Assembly (NCBI RefSeq): GCF_024138145.1
Contig: NZ_CP099997.1
Coordinates: 1,860,001 to 1,924,000 of the forward strand
Origin: Natronosalvus halobius
Lineage (GTDB): Archaea; Halobacteriota; Halobacteria; Halobacteriales; Natrialbaceae
Length of the DNA: 64,000 bases
Reading direction: 5' to 3'
Shown here: one piece after another, positions 26,912 through 36,865 of the stretch
Numbering within the stretch: the first letter of the stretch is position 1
Layout: each line of letters starts with the position of its first letter
Program-made: the position numbers and the translations under genes
Notes under the pieces: model-generated
Database searches by the model: none
Seen by the model: only the letters and a program-made list of their open reading frames with translations
What the model was told of the DNA's origin: nothing

Positions 26912-28204
26912 ATGCACGTCACCCTCTCGCCCTCGAGCGTTCGCGGGACCGCCCGCGCCCCGCCGTCGAAGAGTTACACTCACCGAGCCATCCTGGCCGC
27001 GGGCTACGCCGACGGGGCGACCGTCCACGATCCGCTCTGGTCGGCCGACACCAAGGCGACGGCGCGCGCCGTCGAGGCATTCGGCGGAGACGTCCTGCAA
27101 GCGAGCGGCAACCGCCTCGAGGTCGCGGGCTTTAGCGGCCGACCCAACGTCCCGGAAAACGTGATCGACTGTGCTAACAGCGGCACGACGATGCGCCTGG
27201 TCACCGCGACCGCGGCACTGGCCGACGGGACGACCATCCTCACGGGCGACGACTCGCTCCGCTCGCGCCCGCAGGGACCGCTGCTCGAGGCGATCGACGA
27301 CCTCGGTGGCGAGGCGTTCAGCACGCGGGGGAACGGCCAGGCACCGCTGGTCGTGACCGGCCCGGTTTCGGGAAAGCACGTCTCGATTCCCGGCGACGTC
27401 TCCTCGCAGTACGTCTCGGCACTGCTGATGGCCGGCGGCTTGGTAGAGGACGGCCTCGAGATCGACCTCGAGACGGAACTCAAGTCCGCACCCTACGTCG
27501 ACGTGACCCTCGAGGTCCTCGAGGACTTCGGCGTCGCTACCCGGCGCACGGACGACGGGTTCGCCGTCGACGGTGGACAGTCTTACGACCCGGCAGACGG
27601 CGAGTATCACGTCCCCGGCGACTTCTCCTCGATTTCGTACCTGGCGGCCGCGGGCGCTGTCGCCGGCGACGAAAGCGTCCGCGTCCAGGGCGTCTATCCG
27701 AGCGCCCAGGGCGACAGCGCCATCCTCGAGATCCTCGAGCGCATGGGCGCCGACGTGGCCTGGGACCGAGAGGAGGGGGTCCTCGAGGTCTCCAGGAGCG
27801 ACCTCGAGGGCGTCGAGGTGTCGGTCGCAAACACACCCGACCTGCTGCCGACGATCGCGGTTCTGGGCGCCGTCGCCGACGGTGATACCCACATCACGAA
27901 CGCCGAACACGTCCGCTACAAGGAGACCGACCGCGTGAGCGCGATGGCCGAAGAACTGGGAAAGATGGGCGTTCGGACGACGGAGGAGCGCGATTCCCTG
28001 ACCGTCCACGGCGACGACTCCTCGCTCGAGGGCGCGGCGGTCGACGGTCGGGGCGACCACCGGATCGTCATGTCGCTGGCCGTCGCGGCCCTCCAGGCGG
28101 AGGGCGAGACGCGCATCGCAGGTGGCGAACACGTCGACGTCTCGTTCCCGTCGTTCTTCGACGTGCTCTACGATCTGGGGGCGAGCCTCGAACGGTCGGC
28201 GTAG
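26912..28204 (+). CDS. aroA: 3-phosphoshikimate 1-carboxyvinyltransferase (EPSP synthase)
   Basis: It transfers the enolpyruvyl group from PEP to shikimate 3-phosphate. The 430-residue protein shows the N-terminal [10 protein letters not shown] (Lys20), the second-domain signature [30 protein letters not shown], the RYKETDR loop and the terminal DHRIVMSLA. It is divergent from trpC. A TATA-like GTATTATG at about 26882-26889 gives a leaderless transcript, and its upstream region is shared with the trp promoter. Confidence 0.96.
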   Translation: MHVTLSPSSVRGTARAPPSKSYTHRAILAAGYADGATVHDPLWSADTKATARAVEAFGGDVLQASGNRLEVAGFSGRPNVPENVIDCANSGTTMRLVTATAALADGTTILTGDDSLRSRPQGPLLEAIDDLGGEAFSTRGNGQAPLVVTGPVSGKHVSIPGDVSSQYVSALLMAGGLVEDGLEIDLETELKSAPYVDVTLEVLEDFGVATRRTDDGFAVDGGQSYDPADGEYHVPGDFSSISYLAAAGAVAGDESVRVQGVYPSAQGDSAILEILERMGADVAWDREEGVLEVSRSDLEGVEVSVANTPDLLPTIAVLGAVADGDTHITNAEHVRYKETDRVSAMAEELGKMGVRTTEERDSLTVHGDDSSLEGAAVDGRGDHRIVMSLAVAALQAEGETRIAGGEHVDVSFPSFFDVLYDLGASLERSA

Positions 28205-28362
28205 GTCGAGTCTCGACCGCTCGTCGTCGGCCGAGTTTCGAGCGGTGGTCAGCCTCGAACAGTAGACGGTCTCGAGCGGCTGATCGAGGCGACGCAGCGA
28301 GCCAAACGACTGGTCGTCTATGTGCGAATTCCTTTAAGTGCCTCTCGTCACAAGGTAGAGCT

Positions 28363-28404
28363 ATGAAGGGCATTTTGGTAGCGCCGACGTTCCACACTCG
28401 ATAG
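28363..28404 (+). CDS. Possible 13-residue leader peptide or relic
   Basis: An ATG 27 bp after a TATA-like TTTAAGT begins MKGILVAPTFHTR and stops at TAG. An AGGTAG stands just upstream. It may be a leader peptide for the following gene, the start of a decayed gene, or chance. Confidence 0.2.
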   Translation: MKGILVAPTFHTR

Positions 28405-28427
28405 CGGAGGCCCTGCGTCCGACGTGC

Positions 28428-28478
28428 GAACGTATCACTCGAGGAACTCATCACACAGGGGAACGTATCACTCGAGGA
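28428..28478 (+). repeat. 18-bp direct repeat, period 33 bp
   Basis: The sequence gaacgtatcactcgagga occurs at 28428-28445 and 28461-28478 without mismatch, upstream of the RNA polymerase epsilon gene. Confidence 0.85.
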
Positions 28479-28527
28479 GAACGCGAGCGAGGGTTTTTCA
28501 CCGTCTACGTTCCATCCACGCACGAGG

Positions 28528-29337
28528 ATGAGTCCGAACGGCGTGCCGCAGGGAGCGAGGCTCGAGCGACCGAGTGGCAACGACAGCGAGCGGGAGATCG
28601 AAACCCGTCCTGGATCGGGGTCGCTCTCGCGGGCCGCTCACCAGCGCGACGCCACCGTCCGCCAGTGGGGCGTCATCACGCCGAGCGCGACCGTCATCGG
28701 CCGGCCCGACTCGCCCGAGATGGACCTCTCGTCGAGCGTCCGTCGACTCCACGACGAGCAGCACCCCGCGACCCCCGGCTACGCCGAACGCGCCCACCGT
28801 CTCGACCGGTTGCGGACGACCCAGGCGTTCTGTAACGCCCTCGAGTTGACGCCGTGGCAGCGAGACCTGGCGCTGGGCGTCATGGACGAGATTGACCTGA
28901 CCGCGTTCGGGAGCCAGCGCGCCATCGCGACGGTCGCGCTGGTGGTGATCCGTCACGTCGTCGACGTCGACCGACGCGCGTACTTCGGCCTCGACGACGT
29001 CGACGTGAGCGAACTCTCGCCCGAGCGGATGGAGCAACTGTTCGGCCAGTACCGCGCCCACGACATCACCGACGACCCGACGTTCGAGCGACTCGCGGCT
29101 CGCCACGGGCTCGATACGACGAGTCTCAACCGACTTCGCCGCGTACTCAAGGGTCAGCTCGAGGCCGAACTCCCGGCCTACGGACGGGCACCCTACCGCG
29201 ATCCGAACCTGCCGACGGGCGTGACGGAGTCCGTCGACGTGGACGAAGCAGAGGGCGAGGGAGCGAAAGCGGACACAACGATTGACGGCGAAACCGATGG
29301 CGTCGACGACACGCGAAACGGGTTCCACGACGAGTGA
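28528..29337 (+). CDS. rpoeps: DNA-directed RNA polymerase subunit epsilon (haloarchaeal)
   Basis: The 269-residue protein matches the haloarchaea-restricted polymerase-associated epsilon subunit. Its core (residues about 35-230) includes LSRAAHQRDATVRQWGVITP, SATVIGRPDSPEMDL, AHRLDRLRTTQAFCNAL and LTPWQRDLALGVMDEIDL, which I recall from that family. The middle has a cyclin/TFIIB-like helical look. Both ends are acidic and probably disordered. Family name is from memory; its contribution to transcription is not established. Confidence 0.75.
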   Translation: MSPNGVPQGARLERPSGNDSEREIETRPGSGSLSRAAHQRDATVRQWGVITPSATVIGRPDSPEMDLSSSVRRLHDEQHPATPGYAERAHRLDRLRTTQAFCNALELTPWQRDLALGVMDEIDLTAFGSQRAIATVALVVIRHVVDVDRRAYFGLDDVDVSELSPERMEQLFGQYRAHDITDDPTFERLAARHGLDTTSLNRLRRVLKGQLEAELPAYGRAPYRDPNLPTGVTESVDVDEAEGEGAKADTTIDGETDGVDDTRNGFHDE

Positions 29338-29396
29338 TACCGGCAACGGCCTCGAGCAGGACGGTCCTTTTGTGGACGGCGACCCTACGACACACG

Positions 29397-30134
29397 ATGA
29401 CCACCGACCAGTCGAGCCCGATCGACGACGAGCGTGGCCTCGAGTCGAGCAACTCCGGAGCGAGTGACGGTGACGGTCCGGACACGATCACTCTCTACGC
29501 GGACTACGTCTGCCCGTTCTGTTACCTCGGGCGCCAGTCTCTCGAGCGCTACCGGGAGACCCGGGAGGAACCACTCGCCATAGACTGGCACCCGTTCGAC
29601 CTTCGACGCGGGAAGCGAAACCCCGACGGCTCGATCGATCACGACGTCGACGACGGCAAGGACGACGAGTACTTCGAGCAGGCCAGGAAGAACGTCCGCC
29701 GACTCCGGGAGCGCTACGACATCGAGATGGTCCAGGACCTCGCCGTCGATGTCGACTCCTACGACGCCCAGCTCGCCTCGCTGGCCGTCGCGTCCGCCGC
29801 GCCCGAGCGCTGGGAGGCGTTCGACGTCGCGATCTACGACGCCCTCTGGCAGGACGGCCGCGACATCGGCGATCACGACGTCTTGCTGGAGATCGCCGAC
29901 GACGCCGGCGTTTCCGGCGACGTCGTTCGAGAGGCGCTCGGTAGTGAAGACGAGGACGAAGACGAGAGCCTCCGATCGCGCCTCGAGGAGCTGTTTGCAG
30001 AGGGGGGTCGAGCCGGCGTGCGCGGCGTTCCGACGTTCGTCTACGAGGGCTACGCCGCCCAGGGTGCGGTTCCGCCCGAACACCTCGAGCGGCTGGTCGA
30101 AGGCGAGGACGGGGCGGAAGTCAGCAAACGGTAG
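29397..30134 (+). CDS. DsbA/FrnE-family thiol oxidoreductase
   Basis: The 245-residue cytoplasmic protein has a thioredoxin-like fold with the redox motif Cys39-Pro-Phe-Cys42 in LYADYVCPFCYLG, a helical insertion, and the cis-Pro region GVRGVPTFVYEGY that is standard for DsbA/FrnE. The first 30 residues are an acidic Ser/Gly tail and there is no signal peptide. It follows the epsilon gene by about 60 bp and converges with nadK, 7 bp away. ATG at 29397 is chosen over a longer reading that extends into the previous gene. Confidence 0.88.
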   Translation: MTTDQSSPIDDERGLESSNSGASDGDGPDTITLYADYVCPFCYLGRQSLERYRETREEPLAIDWHPFDLRRGKRNPDGSIDHDVDDGKDDEYFEQARKNVRRLRERYDIEMVQDLAVDVDSYDAQLASLAVASAAPERWEAFDVAIYDALWQDGRDIGDHDVLLEIADDAGVSGDVVREALGSEDEDEDESLRSRLEELFAEGGRAGVRGVPTFVYEGYAAQGAVPPEHLERLVEGEDGAEVSKR

Positions 30135-30141
30135 TCCGCGC

Positions 30142-30972
30142 TCACTCGAGTTTCTCGAGCGCGTCGAAGAAGTTGACCGACGGCCCCGCCAGCGTGATCG
30201 GGGCGTCGGCGGCCCGGACCGTCACCGTCTCGGGCAGGTCCAGCGGCTGTCGATTGCGCCCGTCGCTGATCGCCCAGGCCGTCTCGGCGCCCGAGGCGGT
30301 GAGCGTGATTTCGCTCTCGGCCCCGACGACCAGCGGGGGCATCGCCTCGGTCGCACACATCTGCGTGACGACGAACGCATCGACGGTCGGTCGAACCAGC
30401 GGGCCGCCCTCGCTCAGGTTGTAAGCCGTCGAACCGGTTGCCGTCGAGACGAGGACGCCGTCGGCCCGGCCCGCGGTGTAGGTCTCGCCGTCGATCGCAA
30501 CCTCGACGTCGACCCCGCCCGCCGGACCCCGCTTCGGGCCGTGGACGACGACCTCGTTGAGCGCCGGTGCGAGCGTCCAGCCGTCGCCGGTAGCTGTCAG
30601 GCGAGCGACGGAGCGACCGGTGATCGATCCGGTTTCGTGGGCTTCCTCGAGCAACGTCTCGACCGTCTCGACGGCGTCGGCGGGAGAGATGGCGTTCAGA
30701 AAGCCGACCTCGCCGAGGTTGACGCCGACCAGGGGGGCGCCACCGGCCTCACGGGCCGTGAAGAGGAACGTGCCGTCGCCGCCGATGCTGACGACGAACG
30801 CGCAGTCGTTCATCGCCTCGAGCGGGACGGAATCCGCGTCGATCGCCCGTCCGGTCGCCTCGTCGACGACAGCGTGGTCGCCGTGGTCGTGGACGGTCCG
30901 GATGAGCGAGGCCGCGAGTCGCTGTGCCCGGTCGTTCCCTCGCTGAGCGACAATGCCGACGTCGACTCCCAT
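30142..30972 (-). CDS. nadK: NAD(+)/NADH kinase
   Basis: It phosphorylates NAD(H) to NADP(H). The 276-residue protein has the kinase signature GGDGT at 64-68 (VSIGGDGTFLF), GVNLGEVGFL, the Asn-Glu motif in LNEVVVHG, and the ATGSTAYNLSEGGP loop that binds substrate. Start MGVDVGIVAQ at 30972 is the usual N-terminus of the family. It converges with the DsbA-like gene and is divergent from the KaiC-like gene. Confidence 0.94.
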   Translation of the reverse strand: MGVDVGIVAQRGNDRAQRLAASLIRTVHDHGDHAVVDEATGRAIDADSVPLEAMNDCAFVVSIGGDGTFLFTAREAGGAPLVGVNLGEVGFLNAISPADAVETVETLLEEAHETGSITGRSVARLTATGDGWTLAPALNEVVVHGPKRGPAGGVDVEVAIDGETYTAGRADGVLVSTATGSTAYNLSEGGPLVRPTVDAFVVTQMCATEAMPPLVVGAESEITLTASGAETAWAISDGRNRQPLDLPETVTVRAADAPITLAGPSVNFFDALEKLE

Positions 30973-31164
30973 ACCTGCCAGGTAGCGTCTCCGCGGGCAA
31001 AAATCCACCTTATCCAGTTCCAGTCCGGCCCAGGATGGCAACAACATTCATCGTTCTGGGGCGTTTCCCCGGAAACGAACGTCGCCACCCGAACGCGACG
31101 ACAGCCATGGACCACCCTGCCAACTCCCAACCCCGGACCAGAACCCCCCTGCGGAGTGGTTACG

Positions 31165-32241
31165 ATGAGTGAGGACCTCGAGGACGACTGGTTCGAGCGC
31201 GCCCTCCAGGAGCGCGAAAGCGAGACTGACGACGGCGAAGAGGGGGCGGGCGGCGACCGAACGGAAGACGGGAACGGCGACCGAGCGGAAGAGAGCGACA
31301 GCGGACGAGCAGAAGAGGGGATCGACGCCGCGAAAACCGAGGGTGCTGACGAGACGAACGACTCCTCGTCCTCCCTGTTCGACGAGGGCTTCGGCAGCGC
31401 CCTGGACAACGTCCAGATGCCGGACGTCGGCGTCGAAACGGCGCCTCCAGGAGACGTCTCAACAGGGCCCGACGGCTTCGACGACCTCGACTTCGACCTC
31501 GGCGGATCGGAGGAAACCGACTTCGAGGCGGACGTCGACAGCGAGTTACCACGGATCGACCTGGGAATCGACGGCCTCGATCGAATGATCCAGGGCGGCG
31601 TCCCCGAACGCACGCTCATGGTCGCGATGGGGCCCGCCGGCACCGGCAAGACCACGTTCGGGCTCCAGTTCCTCCACTACGGCCTCGAGTCCGGCGAGAG
31701 CGCCGTGTTCATCACGCTCGAGGAGAGCCGCGAACGGGTGATCAACAGCGCCACCGAGAAGGGCTACCCGTTCGAGGAGTACGTCGAGACGGGCCAGCTC
31801 GCGGTCGTCGGCGTCGACCCGATCGAGATGGCGAACAGCCTCACGTCGATCCGAAACGACCTCCCCCGACTCATCGAGGACTTCGGTGCGTCGCGACTCG
31901 TCCTCGACTCCGTCTCGCTACTCGAGATGATGTACGAGGAACGGGCGAAGCGCCGCAACGAAATCTACGACTTCACGCGCAGCCTCAAGGAGGCGGGCGT
32001 CACGGCGATGCTGACGAGCGAGGTGTCAGAAACCTCGCCGTACGCCTCACGGTACGGAATCGTGGAGTACCTCACCGACGCCGTGTTCGTCCTGCAGTAC
32101 GTGCGCCCGGACGACTTCCGGGAGACGCGGCTGGCGATCGAGATTCAGAAGATCCGGGACGCGAACCACTCGCGGGAGAAGAAACCGTACGAGATTACGG
32201 GCGAGGGGCTCTCGGTCTACCAGCAGGCTAACCTGTTCTGA
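31165..32241 (+). CDS. KaiC-like RecA-superfamily ATPase with an acidic N-terminal extension
   Basis: A single KaiC domain (residues about 118-340) has Walker A GPAGTGKTT near 157, the catalytic Glu pair in FITLEESRERV, Walker B RLVLDSVSLL and a C-terminal DAVFVLQYV. About 115 residues before it are almost entirely Glu, Asp, Gly and Ser and must be disordered. Such single-domain proteins act as oligomeric regulators or signalling ATPases in haloarchaea; targets are not known. No partner kinase or KaiB is adjacent. It is divergent from nadK over a 192-bp gap. Confidence 0.88.
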   Translation: MSEDLEDDWFERALQERESETDDGEEGAGGDRTEDGNGDRAEESDSGRAEEGIDAAKTEGADETNDSSSSLFDEGFGSALDNVQMPDVGVETAPPGDVSTGPDGFDDLDFDLGGSEETDFEADVDSELPRIDLGIDGLDRMIQGGVPERTLMVAMGPAGTGKTTFGLQFLHYGLESGESAVFITLEESRERVINSATEKGYPFEEYVETGQLAVVGVDPIEMANSLTSIRNDLPRLIEDFGASRLVLDSVSLLEMMYEERAKRRNEIYDFTRSLKEAGVTAMLTSEVSETSPYASRYGIVEYLTDAVFVLQYVRPDDFRETRLAIEIQKIRDANHSREKKPYEITGEGLSVYQQANLF

Positions 32242-32371
32242 TCGCCCTCTCCTTCTCTCCCGCCTCCGCCTTCCCCAGCGAGCGTCCGACAGGCCGGCAT
32301 CGGTCAACGCACCCTCTCGTTCGCCGCCGACAGAACGCTTATTCGTTTCACTTCCATCAGATTCACCTAGA

Positions 32372-34336
<1,965 letters not shown>

Positions 34337-34344
34337 CATTTCGC

Positions 34345-34350
34345 TTTTTT
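34345..34350 (+). terminator. Oligo-T terminator after acs copy 1
   Basis: Six T (cgcttttttg) begin 9 bases after the TAA stop. Archaeal RNA polymerase terminates at such runs, and the following regulator has its own TATA box. Confidence 0.5.
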
Positions 34351-34452
34351 GAGAGAGGCGAAATAACTGTAAATACGGACTCTGGCCGTTAGCCGTTGGG
34401 CCGAGCGGTAATAGTGATGATCTGGGCGTAACGCCGAGCGAGAAGGATATAC

Positions 34453-34459
34453 TTATATT
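34453..34459 (+). promoter_or_regulatory. TATA-like box of the Bat-type regulator
   Basis: TTATATT is centred 27 bp before the ATG at 34483, in an AT-rich dip, giving a leaderless start. Confidence 0.65.
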
Positions 34460-34482
34460 CGCGTTATTCGAGAGCACGAAAC

Positions 34483-36636
34483 ATGACCGACGGTGGATCG
34501 GCAGTACTGACGACGAATCGGTACGAGGTGCTGTTGAACGCCGCCGAAACCCACCGCGAGGCTCTCGTCGTCCGGCTGTGCGGCGACGTCGGCCTTCGCC
34601 CGGCGGAAGTCGTCCGATTGACGCCGGGTTGCGTCCGGCAACTTCGCGCCGATCCGCCACGATACGGACTCGCTATCCCCGCCTCGACGGAATCGGTCGA
34701 CGACCTCGCTCGAGTCGCCTACCTCCCGACACGGGTCGAACGAGCGCTTCGCCAGTACGCCCACGGTAACGGTATCGGCGACGACGACCACCTCGTTCCC
34801 GTCACGCCGCGTCGCGTCCAGATGCTCGTTGCCGAGGTGAGCACCCGGGCGAGCGAGCGGTTCGACGATCCGGCGCTCGAGACCGTCTCCTCGAGGGATC
34901 TGCGTCAGTTTTTCGCGAAACGTGCACTTCGCGAAACCGCCAACCCCCGAGCCATCAAAGCCGCCGGTGACTGGCAGAGTTTCGAGGCGCTCGAGCCCTA
35001 CCTCCCCAGCCCGACGCCCGACGAGCTGGTTCGGGCGTTCGAGCCGCTCGAAACGGCGGGCACGCCGGATCGTTCGTCGACCCCCTCGGCCCTCTCGAAC
35101 GGTGGTCGACCGGTACAGGAACGAGCGAGCGAACCGGCCGGGAACTCGACGGACGACGCGCTGCAGGAAGTACTCGAGCGTTCCGACCGATACGCCTGGT
35201 TCCGCCTCGATCACGACGGACGTATCGACCGCTGGAGCGATGGGGCAGCCAGCCTCTTCGGCCACACGGAGGCAGACGTGATCGGCTCACACGTCGGAAT
35301 TCTCTTTCCGGACGCGGCCGTCGACGAGGGCGTTCCAGATCGACTGCTCGAGACTGCGCGCGACGAAAACGGGGTCGACATCGACGGGTGGCGCTGCCGA
35401 GCAGACGGGTCGCGGACGCGCGTGCTGGAAACGATCGTCCCCGTTCCTGTCGACGCCGACGGGAGCCGAAGGTTCGTCGTTCTCGCGTGTCAGGACTCGA
35501 CACCCAACCACCGATTCGAATCCGCTCGAGCAGTGACGGCCGCGCTGCTCGAGGCCTCGACGCACGAGGCCGTCGAAACCGAAGTCTGTCGCGCGCTCGT
35601 CGACGAAGGGCCGTACGAACTCGCCTGGATCGACCGAACGACCGCCTCGAGAACCCGCCGAGAGTGGTACGCCGCGAACGGCCTCGAGGGCGCGACGATC
35701 GAACACCTGCAGGCGGCCTTCGGGGAAGCCACCGACGTGGACTACGGAGACCTGGACGACGGGATCGTTCGCACGAACGTCTCGACCGACGGTTTCGACG
35801 GGACGCTCCTGGCGGTTTCCGTCCGCTACGGCGACACCGTCTACGGCACGCTGACCCTCGGAACGGCGCGCGAGACGGTCGGCGAACGGGAACGGACCTG
35901 GCTCGAGACCCTCGGTTCCCAGGTCGGTCACACCATCGCGGCCGTCCGACGACGTAACCTCCTACTTTCCGATGCGGTGGTCGAACTCGACTTCGCGTGC
36001 CGGGACGCGGCGTCGTTCTTCGTCGACGCCAGCGCTCGACTCGACTGTCGGTTCGAACTCGACTCACTCGTCCCCATCGACGACCACACCCAGTTATACT
36101 ACGTCCACGTCACCGACGCCACCCCGGCAGCCGTCTTCGAGCACGCCGAATCGGACTCCGGCATTCGAGAGTGCCGGGTGATCGATACCTACGCGGACGG
36201 TAGCCGCCTCGAGTTCGTCGTCGAGGGCTCCTCGCCGGCGCTCACGCTGATGGAGTACGGCGTGACCGTGCTCGAGTCGGTGACCCGGGACGGGACGACG
36301 ACGATCACGGCCGAGTGCGCGAGCGATACTGACGTCAGAACCGTCGTCGACGGTCTGCGCGCGGCGTTTCCCGCGTCAGAACTCGTCGGAAAGCGCCAGG
36401 TCGAGCGCTCCGTCCAGACGGCCCGCGCGTTCCGAACGGGCCTGGAGGATCGACTCACCGACCGCCAGGAGGCCGCGCTTCGAGCGGCGTACTTCGGCGG
36501 GTACTACGACTGGCCGCGCGAGAGCACAGCCGAGGAGATCGCCGACGCGATGGACGTCTCCTCACCGACTCTGCACAATCACCTCAGGAAAGGCCAGCAC
36601 GAACTACTGCGGACGTTTTTCGACGGTCGACCCTAA
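34483..36636 (+). CDS. Bat-type (HTH_10) regulator with tyrosine-recombinase-like N-terminus, PAS and GAF domains
   Basis: The 717-residue protein appears to have five parts. Residues 10-178 resemble the catalytic fold of tyrosine recombinases: GLRPAE (Arg39), RDLR at 138-141 in place of HxxR, AGDW at 161-164 and EPYL (Tyr173). Residues about 225-340 are a PAS domain (AWFRLDHDGRIDRWSDGA), 345-490 a GAF-like domain, 495-650 the bacterio-opsin activator module, and 656-712 an HTH_10 (LTDRQEAALRAAYFGGYYDWPRE, shortened here, then SSPTLHNHLRKG). The latter two are haloarchaeal DNA-binding modules. Its place between two acetyl-CoA synthetase genes suggests control of acetate use. Integrase activity is unlikely, given the lost His. 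Confidence 0.85.
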   Translation: MTDGGSAVLTTNRYEVLLNAAETHREALVVRLCGDVGLRPAEVVRLTPGCVRQLRADPPRYGLAIPASTESVDDLARVAYLPTRVERALRQYAHGNGIGDDDHLVPVTPRRVQMLVAEVSTRASERFDDPALETVSSRDLRQFFAKRALRETANPRAIKAAGDWQSFEALEPYLPSPTPDELVRAFEPLETAGTPDRSSTPSALSNGGRPVQERASEPAGNSTDDALQEVLERSDRYAWFRLDHDGRIDRWSDGAASLFGHTEADVIGSHVGILFPDAAVDEGVPDRLLETARDENGVDIDGWRCRADGSRTRVLETIVPVPVDADGSRRFVVLACQDSTPNHRFESARAVTAALLEASTHEAVETEVCRALVDEGPYELAWIDRTTASRTRREWYAANGLEGATIEHLQAAFGEATDVDYGDLDDGIVRTNVSTDGFDGTLLAVSVRYGDTVYGTLTLGTARETVGERERTWLETLGSQVGHTIAAVRRRNLLLSDAVVELDFACRDAASFFVDASARLDCRFELDSLVPIDDHTQLYYVHVTDATPAAVFEHAESDSGIRECRVIDTYADGSRLEFVVEGSSPALTLMEYGVTVLESVTRDGTTTITAECASDTDVRTVVDGLRAAFPASELVGKRQVERSVQTARAFRTGLEDRLTDRQEAALRAAYFGGYYDWPRESTAEEIADAMDVSSPTLHNHLRKGQHELLRTFFDGRP

Positions 36637-36865
36637 CTGTCTAGATACCGCCGGTCGCCCGCTGCCCACGTACCGCCCCCCAAAGTTGGGGACGCCCGTC
36701 TCGAACACGTTCGGGTCGCGTCCAGGATATATTCCACTCCACAATTTCCCGAATAATCCACAAATTAACCCCATCCAATTGATTACTCGAGCTCCCGACC
36801 CGGCGTGATTTTGCTCACCTAGAGTCGGTATTTACCCCCCTTATCTCGTATTGCTGTAGTGTAAC
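36637..36865. other. Promoter region upstream of acs copy 2
   Basis: No gene is seen. The region is AT-rich around 36735-36790 (ccacaattt, ataatcc, aaattaac, caattgatt) and contains TATA-like elements near 36827-36836 and 36840-36848. Such an AT-rich upstream tract is a plausible target for the neighbouring regulator. Confidence 0.45.

Larger units (their letters stand above)
28205..28527. other. Intergenic region with a possible tiny gene and repeats
   Basis: No standard gene is supported. It holds a TATA-like TTTAAGT near 28333-28339, a 13-codon open frame at 28363-28404, and two exact copies of an 18-bp sequence at 28428 and 28461. It ends with a T5 run before the RNA polymerase epsilon start. 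Confidence 0.55.

Noticed and set aside
29749..31164. Upstream extension of the KaiC-like gene
   Set aside because: The extension reads in another frame through the DsbA-like gene and antisense to nadK. The ATG at 31165 begins the acidic head.
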